Below, in pieces: positions 1 to 10,160 of a stretch of DNA of 64,000 nt (its first letter is position 1; each line of letters starts with the position of its first letter). The notes beneath the pieces are model-generated. The model saw nothing but the letters and a program-made list of their open reading frames with translations, was not told where the DNA came from and ran no database searches. Origin of the DNA: Sweltsa coloradensis (taxonomy: Eukaryota > Arthropoda > Insecta > Plecoptera > Chloroperlidae); contig JAMZAV010004606.1 in assembly GCA_024449915.1 (NCBI GenBank), positions 1 through 64,000 of the forward strand. Reading direction: 5' to 3'. Both the position numbers and the translations under genes were made by a program.

Positions 1-340
1 AAAATTCAATGCTCCTTTTATGTAGCTAACGAAGTGTAGGTCTGTGTGTGGGGAATGGGATATCAATGCCCGTTGAGATAATTGAACCCCTAGAGTTCGA
101 TGAAACCTTGAAAATCCTTACAGTCTTGATTACTTTGGTACTTTTTTTTATTGAGCCGTCTACCTCTCAAATTAAAGTTACCCTTCTCTTGTTAGACTTA
201 TGAGGTTTGTGTGCATTCATGACGTTACCGGTACTCATAAAGTTACTCTTGTTCATGTCAATAATGGTAAGTGGTCATGGATACATTAATAATTGAATTT
301 GTTTTCACCCAACAACATGTGAGTATCCTTCAGGCCACAC

Positions 341-540
341 CGACTGTGGTGATTGGTCTTCTAAGAGGCATGAGGCCGTATGAGTTCTCGAAGAATCCTT
401 GTCCACATATCAACACGGGAGCGATACCCGTGACCTTGCGGAACACCTCCTGGCCCCAGCGCACCCAGCCTCCCTCAGGGTTGTTTACTTGGTCGTAGAG
501 GTCGTTCTCACCGAACGAGAAAACAGGCACCAGGCTGGCA
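341..540 (-). CDS. DGAT2/MOGAT-family acyltransferase, third coding exon
   Basis: The acceptor GTTCCCAG is followed by T, which completes the glycine codon left at phase 2 by the exon ending at 42134. The exon then reads ASLVPVFSFGENDLYDQV, the most conserved family motif, followed by NNPEGGWVRW, CGQGFFENSYGLMPLRRPI and TTV. It is 200 nt long and ends G|GTGTGG, leaving phase 1. The reading frame hits a stop soon after the donor, as expected for intron. Together the three exons give about 290 residues of a family usually 330-390 long, so 50-90 C-terminal residues should lie left of base 1. I see no such exon in bases 1-330. Confidence 0.92.
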
Positions 541-541
541 C

Positions 542-1020
542 TGGGAACATTACACAAATGTATGTTTCGAATGACGAGATATGCATTTTGTCATTTCTGC
601 ACCTCATGTTTTGTCCCAGATTTTAATAATTCATAAACAGATTATTAATAATCAGAACATTATGTCATTATGTTATTATTTGTTGTTGTAATCAGAACTC
701 TATTCTAGCTTCACTAGATAGATAGGTCTTCAAACGGAAAATTTGTATGTATAGTTTATATAGTGAAGTGAAAACAAGTTAGTAATGTAGTATAATTGTA
801 AAAAATATGTGTTGTAGCATTAATATATTCAAATTATGTAAAGTTTGCTCTATTATATCTAATGTTCTCTGGAATGTAAATTCTGTATTAGATAAATAAA
901 GAATAATAATAATAATAATAATAATATTTTGTTGTTTATACATCTGAAAGTAAAGCAAAATATCTGACCTATCGCATACATAAATATATACATACATTCA
1001 TTTTTAGGCGCGACCAGCGT
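542..1020. other. intron sequence without recognised genes, with (AAT)n
   Basis: AT-rich sequence. An (AAT)n microsatellite occupies about 901-926. Short reading frames here are incidental. Confidence 0.6.
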
Positions 1021-1965
1021 AGCAGGAGCGGCCTTATAGGTTTGCAAAAGTTTATGTCGTATGTATCTGAATACATTTGGAGCGCGTCAAGACCAATGCA
1101 TTTATTCGAGCTAAAAGATATTAACCAATGTAAACGAAACTTTACAGACATGATTCCAAAAGAACACTGCATCACTCCTTAAAATTTCATACTTTTGTGA
1201 GGGGCGTAACTGTTCTTAAATGCAAGTTTAGTCAACCGTAAAATTTTGACATTTTACACATCTCGATAGTTTTCCATCAAAAGTCTGCTATCAATTTTGC
1301 GTTATCACAACGAAACTTACATACCTGAAGCTTCGATTGTTTGTTAATATAATACTACCAAAGACAAATTCATGACGTCATTAGTTGCAAACCTACGTGT
1401 GACAGAAATAAGTCAGATCGGAGTACGTTTAGCGCGCGTCAAGACCTTCACATATATTTGAGGAAGAAGATATTAACCGATGTGAACGAAACTTCACAGG
1501 CATTATCCCAAAAGAACCCTGCATCAATCCTTAAAATTTCATACATTTGTGTGGGCCATAAGTGTTCTTAAATGCAAGTTTAAATTACTTATTATTTTTC
1601 AGATCCGTGTACATTTAGCGCGCGTCAAGACCTACTCATTTATTTGAGGTAGAAAATATTAACCGATGTAAACGAAACTTTACAGGCATGACCCCAAAAG
1701 AACCTGCATCACTCCCTAAAGTTTCATACTTTTGTGAAGGCTTAAGTGTTCTTAAATGCAAGTTTAATTTACTTATTTTTTTATATCCGACGTACATTAA
1801 GCGCACGTCAAGACCTTCGCATTTATTTGAGGTAGAAGATATTAACCAATGTAAACTAAACTTTACAGGCATAAACCTATAGTAAACCTGCATCACTCAT
1901 TAAAATTTCATACTTTTGTGAAGGTCGTAAGTGTTCTTAAATGCAAGTTTGATTTAAGGAGTGCT
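1021..1965. repeat. tandem repeat, unit about 185 bp, four to five degenerate units
   Basis: The words CTGCATCACTC..TTAAAATTTCATAC and AAGTGTTCTTAAATGCAAGTTT recur near 1168, 1521, 1704 and 1889, the last three 183-185 bp apart. GCGCGTCAAGACC and GATATTAACC..TGTAAACGAAACTTTACAGGCAT recur in step with them. The first interval is about double, because one unit is partly replaced (1240-1420). No open reading frame is conserved between units. It looks like satellite DNA or the tandem core of a non-autonomous element. Confidence 0.8.
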
Positions 1966-2595
1966 TTGAGATTTTTCAGCGCGGAAAGACAAATGAATTT
2001 ATTTGAACTAGAAGGTTGAAACATTTAAATGGAGGTTAACACTTCTGTATTTAATCTGTGTGTAAATTTGCAATAGTTTATTGGTTGAAAAGAAAAGTCG
2101 TACTATTAATCCGAGTATATTTTTGCGGCGGTACTTTTAGCATGTTCTGATAGATGGTTACTATTTTTGGCTTAAATAATCTCCTATATAATTGGATATT
2201 GGCAAGAAGGTAGTCACTTGTGTGTGTGTAAGCCTGCATTTGCATTGTGTATTTGGTTTTTAAACGTTAAAGCGTAATTTTACTTGTATAACAAGTACTA
2301 TTTATTTTTAGGATTTCATCGTTTTTGGCTTTTCTACTCACTCTTCTTCCATGTGTCGTTATCATATAGGGTCAACATATATATTAGCAAACCCTTAAAC
2401 TATACAAATATGTCGTTTTACTAACGTTATAATTGTTTTTGGAAGAATCCGAATTTAAGGTTACCAAACAGTCCGCTTCGACTCAAGTTCCTTCCTAGTG
2501 GAAAGATCATATTATTTTGGAATATCTTTTTCCTCGTAAAAACCATATATATTTGTCATCCTGCTTTTCCATAATTCTATTCCGTAATATGTCCG
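1966..2595. other. intron sequence with nothing recognised
   Basis: AT-rich sequence with no repeat shared with other parts of the window and no supported coding region. Confidence 0.5.
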
Positions 2596-2599
2596 CCCG

Positions 2600-2712
2600 T
2601 GTGTGTGTGGTGTGTGTGTGTGTGTGTGTTTGTGTGTGTGTTTGTGTTTTTGTGTGGTGTGTGTTTGTTTTATGTGTGTGTTTGTTGTGTTTTTGTGTGT
2701 GTTTGTGTGTGT
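2600..2712 (+). repeat. (GT)n microsatellite, imperfect
   Basis: About 110 bp of GT dinucleotides broken by TTT and GG. The cysteine/valine and threonine/histidine reading frames across it are artefacts of the repeat. Confidence 0.95.
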
Positions 2713-2970
2713 AGTGTGCAAACCGTATCAAGTGAGGGCTTGCGCTGAATACACAACGGGGCTCGGAGGTCCTTTTTCAAAGCCGAGGTCTTTTGCCCCT
2801 AGTACCTCGGATTGTTTTTAGCATCATACTTGCATAGCAGTAAATTGTTTTTACTTTGTCGTAAAAATTTGAGCAAAAGACCTCAGAACATGCTGTTTGC
2901 GCGTTTTTGCAGTTCCATGTGTGTGAACCCCAAGCGCTCTCAAATAGCTCCATACACCCTTCATACACAC
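2712..2970 (+). repeat. dispersed GAGGTC-rich repeat, copy 1
   Basis: The sequence runs GCAAACCGTATCAAGTGAGG, then ACAACGGGGCTCGGAGGTCC, CCTCGGATTGTTTT, GCATAGCAGT, AGACCTCAG and ACATGCT..TTTGCGCGTTTTTGCAG. The same words in the same order occur at 6500-6735. Parts (ACGGACCTCA, GTTTGCCAG next to GT repeats) also occur at 23160-23500. A microsatellite abuts copies 1 and 3. Confidence 0.8.
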
Positions 2971-3735
2971 TCTGGGTGAATTTTTATCGACTATTGAGGT
3001 TCCCCATTCAAACTAGTGTGGAACCCCTTGTAAAAGTGATTAAGCCTAATGGAAATCGCAGTACAAAATTTGAAATTTCGACATCAACACTTATTTTGAC
3101 GGTATAAAGGGAAAAGGGGGTTCCTAAAAATTCCACCAGGTCGTGTAGCTTCTCTGTTTACGAGTTTGCATTTAGTTATTTATATTGTACCCAATAATTT
3201 TACAGAATATGTTTATTGGAATTAATTTACTTCAATTGTTTGTTCCCACGGTTGTTTTTGTAAAATATCTCTCAGTGCATATGCGTGCTAGCCTCTAATC
3301 TGGGAGTGGGAGGACACTGGTTCGATAACGCTGGTATTTCCGACTTTTATTCCTCGTATTCATCCAGGATTATTGAAGGATTATGACTTCACTGTACAAC
3401 CCTATACAAAATGCCTTGCCATCTATCCGAATAATACAATTACTCTAACAATAACCCTTTTTGTCTTTTGTTTACCAAATCTGCTGCTCTTTTCATTTTC
3501 GGAAATACATATTTTAAAAAATATCCACTACTAAACTGTTCCGTTTGCACTGGAGTAACAACTTAAGAAAACAAGATTGTTATAAGAGCTAAGAACACAA
3601 TCTAGTTGGTTTAATTGTTAGAGGTAAACTACTTATGGCAAATTTAAATCTGTATTGAAAATAATTGAAAAATTTAGAATGATTTTTAATAAGACAAGGG
3701 ATTGTGGGTATTATATTATATTTAAACAAGCAAGC
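2971..3735. other. intron sequence with nothing recognised
   Basis: Mixed AT-rich sequence with no internal repeat and no coding signal. Confidence 0.5.
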
Positions 3736-3737
3736 TT

Positions 3738-4392
3738 CGCAAACGCTTTTTCCTGGGTCGTTTGTTGGACGAGCGTATTTTTTTTAAACGAAAAAGCGTA
3801 AAATTTCGATTTTTACATGCGAAAATTATTTTGCGATTGGGGCACTCAAATTTCACACAAATATATAAGGTTTTATAAAATTAAGGTTCTGTGAAAATAT
3901 CATTACAATCGATAAAGCATGTTAGGTGTCATAAGTCGAAGACTGTTTCTAAAAGTAGAAAAAAAATCGAAAATTGCGATTTTCATAAAAAAATAATATT
4001 TAGATTGCGCTCAAAAATCACACGACAATATATGAATTCATAAAATTATGTTCTGTGAAAAATATTAGAATCGGAAAAGCATGTATGTGTTATAATTCGA
4101 AAGATTTTTTTTTTAAATCGGGGGAAAAAAAATCTTAAAATTGCGATTTTAATGAGAAATAGATTTTTGATTGGGCTCAAAAAAGTGAGCAGTTATAAGT
4201 TCAAGATTTCGAAGGCCTCCAGAAAATTTTATCGCAATTGGAAGTATCGGTTTTAGCCCGAATCGTGTTAACAACAGACAAAAATACAACAAAAATGAAA
4301 GAAAGAAAGAAAAGAGAAAAAAATGAACATTCAGGATTTTTTTTCTCCAGTGTAGTGAAATGGATCGTCGCTTCGCTTGATCCAATAAAGGG
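3738..4392 (+). mobile_element. GATGAGCG element, copy 1
   Basis: The left end reads CGCTTTTTCCTGGGTCG..TTGGACGAGCG and the right end CTCCAGTGTAGTGAAATGGA..CGCTTCGCTTGATCCAA. Between them are three degenerate internal repeats of about 180 bp, each carrying AAAATTGCGATTTT, a CGATTG..CTCAAA word and AAGCATGTA.GTG. The module AGTTCAGA.TTTCGAAGGCC..CGTGTTAACAACAGAC lies before the right end. No coding region is present. The family is judged from ten or more similar copies in this window. Confidence 0.8.
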
Positions 4393-4419
4393 CGCCTTTC
4401 ATTGGCCGATACACACATC

Positions 4420-4985
4420 TTAGTTTTTACTTATATTTTTGATTAAATTGTAATTTAAACCTCTTTTTAGGTACCACTTCCGGTTTGATATTTTTGATAG
4501 ATTTTTAAACAACACACTTGCCACATTTGTCCTAAGTATGGCTAGTTTTTGTCTCCCTGCAGGTCTACATGTGACTTGGCATTTATAGCACGTAGTTGGT
4601 ATGAAACGTTTAACTTTGCAAAATGTAATCAATGAGCATATAAAATATATATTGACACACTTTAACAATAAAAAATCATATAAAATATATGTACGAAATT
4701 GTGTAATATGTTCAAAGAAAAAACACGAGAGATTTTTTATGCACAAAGAAAGGGGGGAGGTGGTCATTTATGGACAGTCCCTATCCATTGTGCTTGAAAG
4801 AAGAACAAGCAATACCTTTAAAAATACCATGATAGTTTACTTGCATCTACAAAATAAAATTAAAAAAATCAAATTTGCATGTATGACTTCCACTGGGAAG
4901 TGGGCTCCCATCACGACGGACACTGGTTTGGTAAGGCGACTCCCAGTGGCGGTCGGGAAAATTGTGAGAGTAGCACGAAAACGTA
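4420..4985 (+). repeat. dispersed repeat next to a GATGAGCG element, copy 1
   Basis: GTATGGCTAGTTTTTGTCTC, AGGTCTACATGTGACTTGGC, TTATAGCAC and later AATACCATGA.AGTTTAC, ACAAAAT and TCAAATTTGCATGTATGAC all recur in order at 17440-17960. In both places the repeat lies just right of a GATGAGCG-type element, so it may be a conserved extension of that element or a paired insertion. An open frame of about 130 codons runs through copy 1 (4601-4996) but is not kept in copy 2, so I do not call it a gene. Confidence 0.7.
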
Positions 4986-5069
4986 ATGTGGAATGAAAAA
5001 TTCTGTAAACCACCGTTTAGGGCCTAAACTGTGATCGTAGGCGGAACATGTTCCAGAACATAACGTCTT

Positions 5070-5856
5070 AGAACTAGGAAAACGCTTAAGTCCCGCCCGT
5101 TGTTGGATTGAGCGTAATTTGGTGCTTGACTACATGTGTTATGTGGATTTTCTGTTGTTTCTTTGATAAAATCATTCCTAATTGAAGATTTTTTAAAATT
5201 TATTTTAAATTAAATAAAAAATAACTTAAATCCTTAATTTTTTTTAGTTATTCGTACTTTTTAAAACGAAAAAAATCGTAAATTTTCGATTCATCGAGAA
5301 TAGTTATTCGATTGTGTACAATTTCACAAGAATATATTAATTTATACCATAAGGTTTATGTAAAAAAATCATTACAATCGGATAAAGCATTAGGTGTTAA
5401 GTCAAAGAATTTGCTTAAAACAGAAAAACACGTAAATCTTCGATTTTTATACGAATAATTTTTTGATTGCGCTCAATTTTACAACGATATCTTAATAATT
5501 CATAAATTATGGTTTTCTGTGAAAAATCATTAAAATCGGATAAAGCATGTATGTGTTGTAAGTCGAAGAAATTTAAAAAATCGAAAAATCGAAATTGTGA
5601 TTTTCATGAGAAATAATTTTTCGATTGTACTCAAAAACGTGGCAGTTTCAAAGTTCAGAGATTTCGAAGACCGCCATAAATTTCCATTCAATCGGAGTAT
5701 CGGTTTAGCCGTATCGTGTTAACAAACAGACAAAAATACAAAAGAAAGAAAGAAAAAACAGAAAAAAAAAAAAAAAAACATTCAGCGATTTTTTTTCTCC
5801 AGTGTAGTGAAATGGAATCTTCGCTTCGCTCGCTTACGCTCATCCAACAAGGTGAC
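5070..5856 (+). mobile_element. GATGAGCG element, copy 2
   Basis: The left end is CTAGGAAAACGCTTAAGTCC..TTGTTGGATTGAGCGTAA. The right end is TCTCCAGTGTAGTGAAATGG then CGCTTCGCTCGCTTACGCTC and ATCCAA. Three internal ~180-bp units carry AATCATTACAATCGGATAAA and AAGCATGTATGTG. This is one of the more complete copies (about 0.78 kb). TTGGATGAGCG at the left and CGCTCATCCAA at the right form a short terminal inverted repeat. Confidence 0.85.
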
Positions 5857-6298
5857 TTTGTTTTTTGCTACGACCGCCGTACCGCCCCCGGGTTGTACGT
5901 TCATCGGATGAATGATTACAATTAAATTACCTGGCTACGATAATGTGAAACGACGTGCCCACACAAATAAACACGATTTCAAAGAGACCGGGTTAGCGGG
6001 TCGGCTGCGATTGTCGACCGAGTTACGAGTCGTCCACGATTGGTGTAATAATTAGTCGTAATGAAATATGGTATTTAAGCTTTCTTCTAAGTAAGTACAA
6101 AGAAGTACCATGTCATAGATACCCTATTTGGAATAAGCTTTTTCTTTTTTGTGCCCCAGAAACTTCCACGTCCACGCGATCTAGAGATATTAAAGTGGAA
6201 CCAATTCTTGACTTCGAACAAACTACACCTTTAATGCCGACCCTGACCACAGTTATAACCACAACCGTTCTTATTTAAAGTGAACCATCGCATTGAAA
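5857..6298. other. intron sequence with nothing recognised
   Basis: Includes a locally GC-richer patch at about 5880-6050 (CCGCCCCCGGG, GGGTTAGCGGGTCGG) with no repeat partner seen and no credible reading frame. Confidence 0.4.
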
Positions 6299-6362
6299 AA
6301 AGGACCTCGGAGCCCCGTTGGTATTCTCCCTAGGACCTCACTTTATTATGCTTTGCAACACA
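6299..6362 (-). repeat. inverted partial copy of the GAGGTC-rich repeat
   Basis: On the minus strand this reads AAGTGAGGTCCTAGG then GAATACCAACGGGGCTCCGA and GGTCC. It matches the start of the direct copy at 6515-6565 and gives a fold-back pair about 140 bp apart. Confidence 0.7.
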
Positions 6363-6499
6363 CCACACGCCACGGTACTTTAGTATAATAGAAAATTACA
6401 GACCTCCAATACAAGTTCTTATACATATCATTGTGAATGTGTAATGACCTCTCATTGACGTGCCTTACGAAGTAGACCTAGCTGTAGCAAATGTGTGTT

Positions 6500-6735
6500 T
6501 GGTGAGTGTGCAAAACCGTATCAAGTGAGGTCTTGCGCATGAAATACCAACGGGGCTCTGAGTCCTTTTTCACAAACCGAGGTCTTTGCCCGGGACCTCG
6601 GATTGTTTTAGCATTATAGCTGCATAGCAGTTATTGTTTTTAAGACTTTTCGTAAAATTTGAGAAAGACCTCAGTACATGCTAGTTTGCGCGTTTTTGCA
6701 GGGGGGGGGTGCACATGTGCACACCTGTTAATCAA
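6500..6735 (+). repeat. dispersed GAGGTC-rich repeat, copy 2
   Basis: It shares with 2712-2970, in order, GTGTGCAAAACCGTATCAAG, ACGGGGCTC, GAGGTCTTTGCC, CCTCGGATTGTTTTAGCAT, GCATAGCAGT, GAAAGACCTCAG, ACATGCT and TTTGCGCGTTTTTGCAG. It stops at a G9 run near 6701-6709. Confidence 0.8.
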
Positions 6736-7202
6736 AAGCAATATTATTTATTATAATGTGTATGACTCTCATTTAACTTTTTTGTATTGGCATAACATAT
6801 GTGAATCAACACGTCATTTAGTACTATTATTAGCTAATAGGAAACTGGCCTTAAATACATAAAAAATTCATAAAGTAATTACATTTTAAACATTTAAAAA
6901 ATGGTTTGTGAACTGATTTGTCCCTCCCCGCGCATCGGGGCAAACGCGGAAAGCAAGAACAAATGACGCCAGTCCATTCGCGAGCGACCAGTGTAGAAGT
7001 GGTTGTGTTGTGTGGATTGAATAGTTTTTAAAATCATGTGATAAACCAAGAAAGTAGCGTAAGCGACCCACCACAGAAGTAGTACAATCACATAAGTTAC
7101 ATACATTGTCGTGAGTTTCACTTCACGAGTTATTTGGGCCGTTTTCGGCCCGTATAAGCCCCGGACAAACTGAGCATTAAACATACAATTTAAGGGGTAT
7201 TT

Positions 7203-7938
7203 AACCGCTAAACTAAAAAAAAAAAAAAAAATTCATTCAGACTAACTAGTAAAATTTAGCAATTAACAGAAAAATTATTGGGGCCACCATGACTTCAAAA
7301 AATTGTCAAACATGCATTTTCGAGCTAGGTCCCCATCGCAAAAATCTCCCCTAAGAAATTAACATGGGGCGATCTTTATGCCCCGTGACCTTGGAGGATT
7401 TTGATCCACAAAAATATGGCCATTATTGACTGTACTCTACAGCCTTTTCTGTAATTCTCTACGATTTTGTTTTGTAAATTTAGTCCAAGTAGTTTGGCCA
7501 AAATATGCTGATTTCCAAGGTTGGGGTGTGATTTTGGAATGCATATTTTTTGGGTGTTTGAAGGGTATATTTGGCCAGTTTCCAAGACACGATGTTATAA
7601 AGGGTCATTTTAGATTGGTACTATGCTCTATAGTATCTATGTGACCAAAAAAAGAAGCAGGTTAAAAAGAAAGCCCGATTTAAGAAATGTGCCCAAAACA
7701 CCACTTTTTACATAATTTCTGGATCAAAAAAATTGCAAATTCGTGTTAATCACAGTTACAAGATATAAATTTTTAAACGGTCCTTTAAGTGTAGTATTGT
7801 CTATAGTATTCACGTGGGAAAAAAATATTTTTTGGGGTTTTAGCCCCTTTTAACATTTAACGAATTTACAGACAATTAATCACGACGAAGCCGATCGAGT
7901 AGCGTATAGACTTACGTTTCGCTACGCTCACTCGTCTG
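7203..7938 (+). repeat. dispersed CCCCGTGACC repeat, copy 1
   Basis: ACTAACTAGT, AAAATTATTGGG, ATGGGGCGATCTTTATGCCC, CGTGACCTTG, CTCTACAGCC and GTGTGATTTTGGA are shared, in order, with 21048-21640. The inverse order occurs on the minus strand at 20005-20460. Copy 1 runs on to a terminal TTTCGCTACGCTCACTCGTC, the same type of end used by the MITE and SINE units below. No coding capacity is conserved among the copies. Confidence 0.75.
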
Positions 7939-8149
7939 ATAACACCCATATTATTAATCATATTTTATTGATCCCAACGAAAGAATAAGCAAGTAGCTCG
8001 AATTGTTTTTCCCAAACATAACACCTTGTCATTCCTATTCAAACTAGCTCAGGTCGGGGATCTTGCACACGGAGGAACTCTGTGATATAGCACAGATAAT
8101 TTTTGCTTGTCGTTGGTGAAGATATTTCTCTTCATAAACACCAAAAAAA

Positions 8150-8322
8150 AAAGGAGGGCCCCGGACATTCCTTTACCGCGCATTCATTCTACCCCCCAAT
8201 ACCAAGCCATCTGCTTCTTTAGTTGGAGCAAGTAATATCAAGCAACTGTATGCAGATGTTCCCGGGTACTAAACACATGACTCGCTCACTCGTCTAACAA
8301 AGACTTTGGCGTTTTCCTAGTC
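8150..8322 (+). mobile_element. CTAGG-MITE, right part
   Basis: It ends GTTCCCGGGTACTAAACACA, TGACTCGCTCACTCGTCTAA and CAAAGACTTTGGCGTTTTCC, then TAG. This is the right terminus of the palindromic MITE seen intact at 40207-40394. The left half is not clear here. Confidence 0.7.
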
Positions 8323-8418
8323 TTAGTTAGACTTAAGGCGCTTCTTATACCCGAAATTTTGAAGCCTGGGTTCAATCCCCTGGTCGGGAAAGATGTTGTA
8401 ATTTTTAATTTTAAACCT
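8323..8418 (+). mobile_element. tRNA-derived SINE (GGCCAAGG family), 5' part of an interrupted copy
   Basis: A tRNA-like head carries the B-box word GGGTTCAATCCCCTGGTCGG and ends in GGGAAAGATGTTGTAATTTT. It directly follows the MITE end, as in the 53.7-57.0 kb array. The body resumes at 9658 (AAACATGTTTTGAAATGCA), so about 1.24 kb has been inserted between 8418 and 9658. Confidence 0.75.
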
Positions 8419-8424
8419 AGGGAA

Positions 8425-9215
8425 GGCTTCTCATAACGCTTGTTTCCAGTTGCGTTTGTTGGAATGAGCGTATATTTTTTAAACAAAAAGCTTAATAGAG
8501 ATTTTTCACAAGAATAATTGTTGCGATTGGCGCTCAAATTTCACACAATATATTAATTCCATAAAATTAAAGGTTAGGTGAAAAAACATTACAATCGGAT
8601 AAAGCATGTAGGTTTTTAGTTAATACGAAGGAAAGTTTTAAAAATCGAGTAAAAAAATCGTAATATTGTGATTATTCACGAGAAATAATTTTTCGATTGC
8701 GCTCAAATTTCATAACGAATTATAAATTCGCTAAATAAGGTTCTGCGAAAAAATCATTACAATCGGATAAAGATGTAGGTGTATAGGCCGAAGAAATTTT
8801 TAAAAAATCGTAAAAGACGTAAAATTGCTATTTTCGTAAAATATATTTTTTCCGATAACGCTCAAATTTTTACATGAATATATCAAGTCCTAAAATTAAG
8901 GTATGTTAAAAATCATTACAAAACGGACAAAGCATGTAGGTGGTTATAATCGAAAAAAATTTTTAAAAATCGTAAAAAATCGTAAAATTGCGATTTTCCA
9001 TGAGAAATAATTTTTCGATTGCGCGCAAAAACGGGCAGTTCTAAGTTCAGAGATTTCGAAGGCCTCCATAAAATTTTCCATCGCAATCGGAGTATCGGTT
9101 TAGCCAGAATCGTGTTAACAACACAGACAAAAATACAAAAAAAGAAGATAAGAAAAAGAAAGTGTCGTGGAATGGAAATCTTCGCTTCGCTCGATCGCTA
9201 CTCTCATCAATTATT
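8425..9215 (+). mobile_element. GATGAGCG element, copy 3 (inside a SINE)
   Basis: From AACGCTTGTTTCCAGTTGCG and TTTGTTGGAATGAGCG to CTTCGCTTCGCTCGATCGCT. Four internal ~180-bp units show AATCATTACAATCGGATAAA and CATGTAGGTG. The common pre-terminal module (TCAGAGATTTCGAAGGCC, GGAGTATCGGTTTAGCC, CGTGTTAACAAC) is intact. It lies inside the SINE copy split at 8418/9658. Confidence 0.8.
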
Positions 9216-9655
9216 GATTGGATTTGATTGGATGGGATAATGGATATTGCTTTACCTCATAATTATAATGCAGCTTTGGCTTATTCGAGACGATGAGTGT
9301 TGATAGGATGAGGAATGAATTATGAACAGAAAGAGGAGAGGAAACCCGGTACTGTCCAGCGTAGCCTACATCCGTTCAAAAGTACCAGTTGGACCATTGC
9401 TTACGTCCCATCCGGAAGTACGGTGAAACTTTGAAAGTCATAAAGGTTCTATCACGACTTGGACTGCCGAGCAGACGTCGAGGAGAACGAAGCCTTACAC
9501 TAGCCTCGAACCCTTCCCATCTGCTCGAACCAGCGTATACGTGAGTTTTTCAGGGTCAGAGTGGGTCATCCACTATACCCTGACCACGGGCCGAGTGCTG
9601 CTTACTTCGGTGTTCGGTGGGAACCGGTTTAACAAAGACCTCGGCCAAACCGCTA
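9216..9655. other. unrecognised GC-richer block inside the split SINE
   Basis: About 440 bp, clearly less AT-rich than its surroundings. Landmarks are CCCGGTACTGTCCAGCGTAG, ATCACGACTTGGACTGCCGA and GTCATCCACTATACCCTGAC. It has no open frame of note and no second copy in the window. It could be an unknown repeat carried in with, or after, the neighbouring element. Confidence 0.45.
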
Positions 9656-9657
9656 GC

Positions 9658-10160
9658 TTAAAAATTAAGAAACATGTTTTGAAATGCAAATATAACGCGA
9701 GTGGCTAATCACTGTGCAATACTATGGAAGAACATAGCAGTAGGTACGAAAATACGTGTAAAGATTGCAAGGTTTTTATTCAATTCCCAGCTCTTATTTG
9801 GGGGTTACCTTGAGCGTGCAAAATTCGATACACCTTTCACACTGCATTTTCACAGCTAGACCTTAACAAACAATATTTTTTTAAAACAAACATTGGCGTT
9901 AAAATAATTCCTACGACAGTCGCAGCCTATTTTTTCAATTTGTTTTTTCCTTTGTTGGTTTAAATCGCAATGTATCTAGCTGATTTTGTTAGCAGTTTCT
10001 CAGTAAACTCGTACGGATGTCTTTTTAAAATTTCAGCGCAATCTTTCAGCGATTCGGCTGATTTTCTCGACCTCACAAACACAACACTCCAAAATCACGG
10101 AAAGTGCAATTTAAAAAAAAAAAACTGAATTTGTGTATACTCAGTTTCTCTGCCTCCCTC
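9658..10160 (+). mobile_element. tRNA-derived SINE (GGCCAAGG family), body of the interrupted copy
   Basis: It matches the array at 53.7-57 kb in order: AAACATGTTTTGAAATGCA, AATACTATGGAA, ACGTGTAAAGATTGCAAGG, CCTTGAGCGTGC, TAGCTGATTTTGTTAGCAG and AAATTTCAGCGCAATCT. The head lies at 8323-8418. Confidence 0.8.

Noticed and set aside
2507..2821. Open frames across the (GT)n tract on both strands
   Set aside because: They encode only Cys/Val or Thr/His runs produced by the dinucleotide repeat.
4601..4996. 131-codon open frame
   Set aside because: It lies in a dispersed repeat whose second copy (17440-17960) does not keep the frame, and it has no recognised domain.
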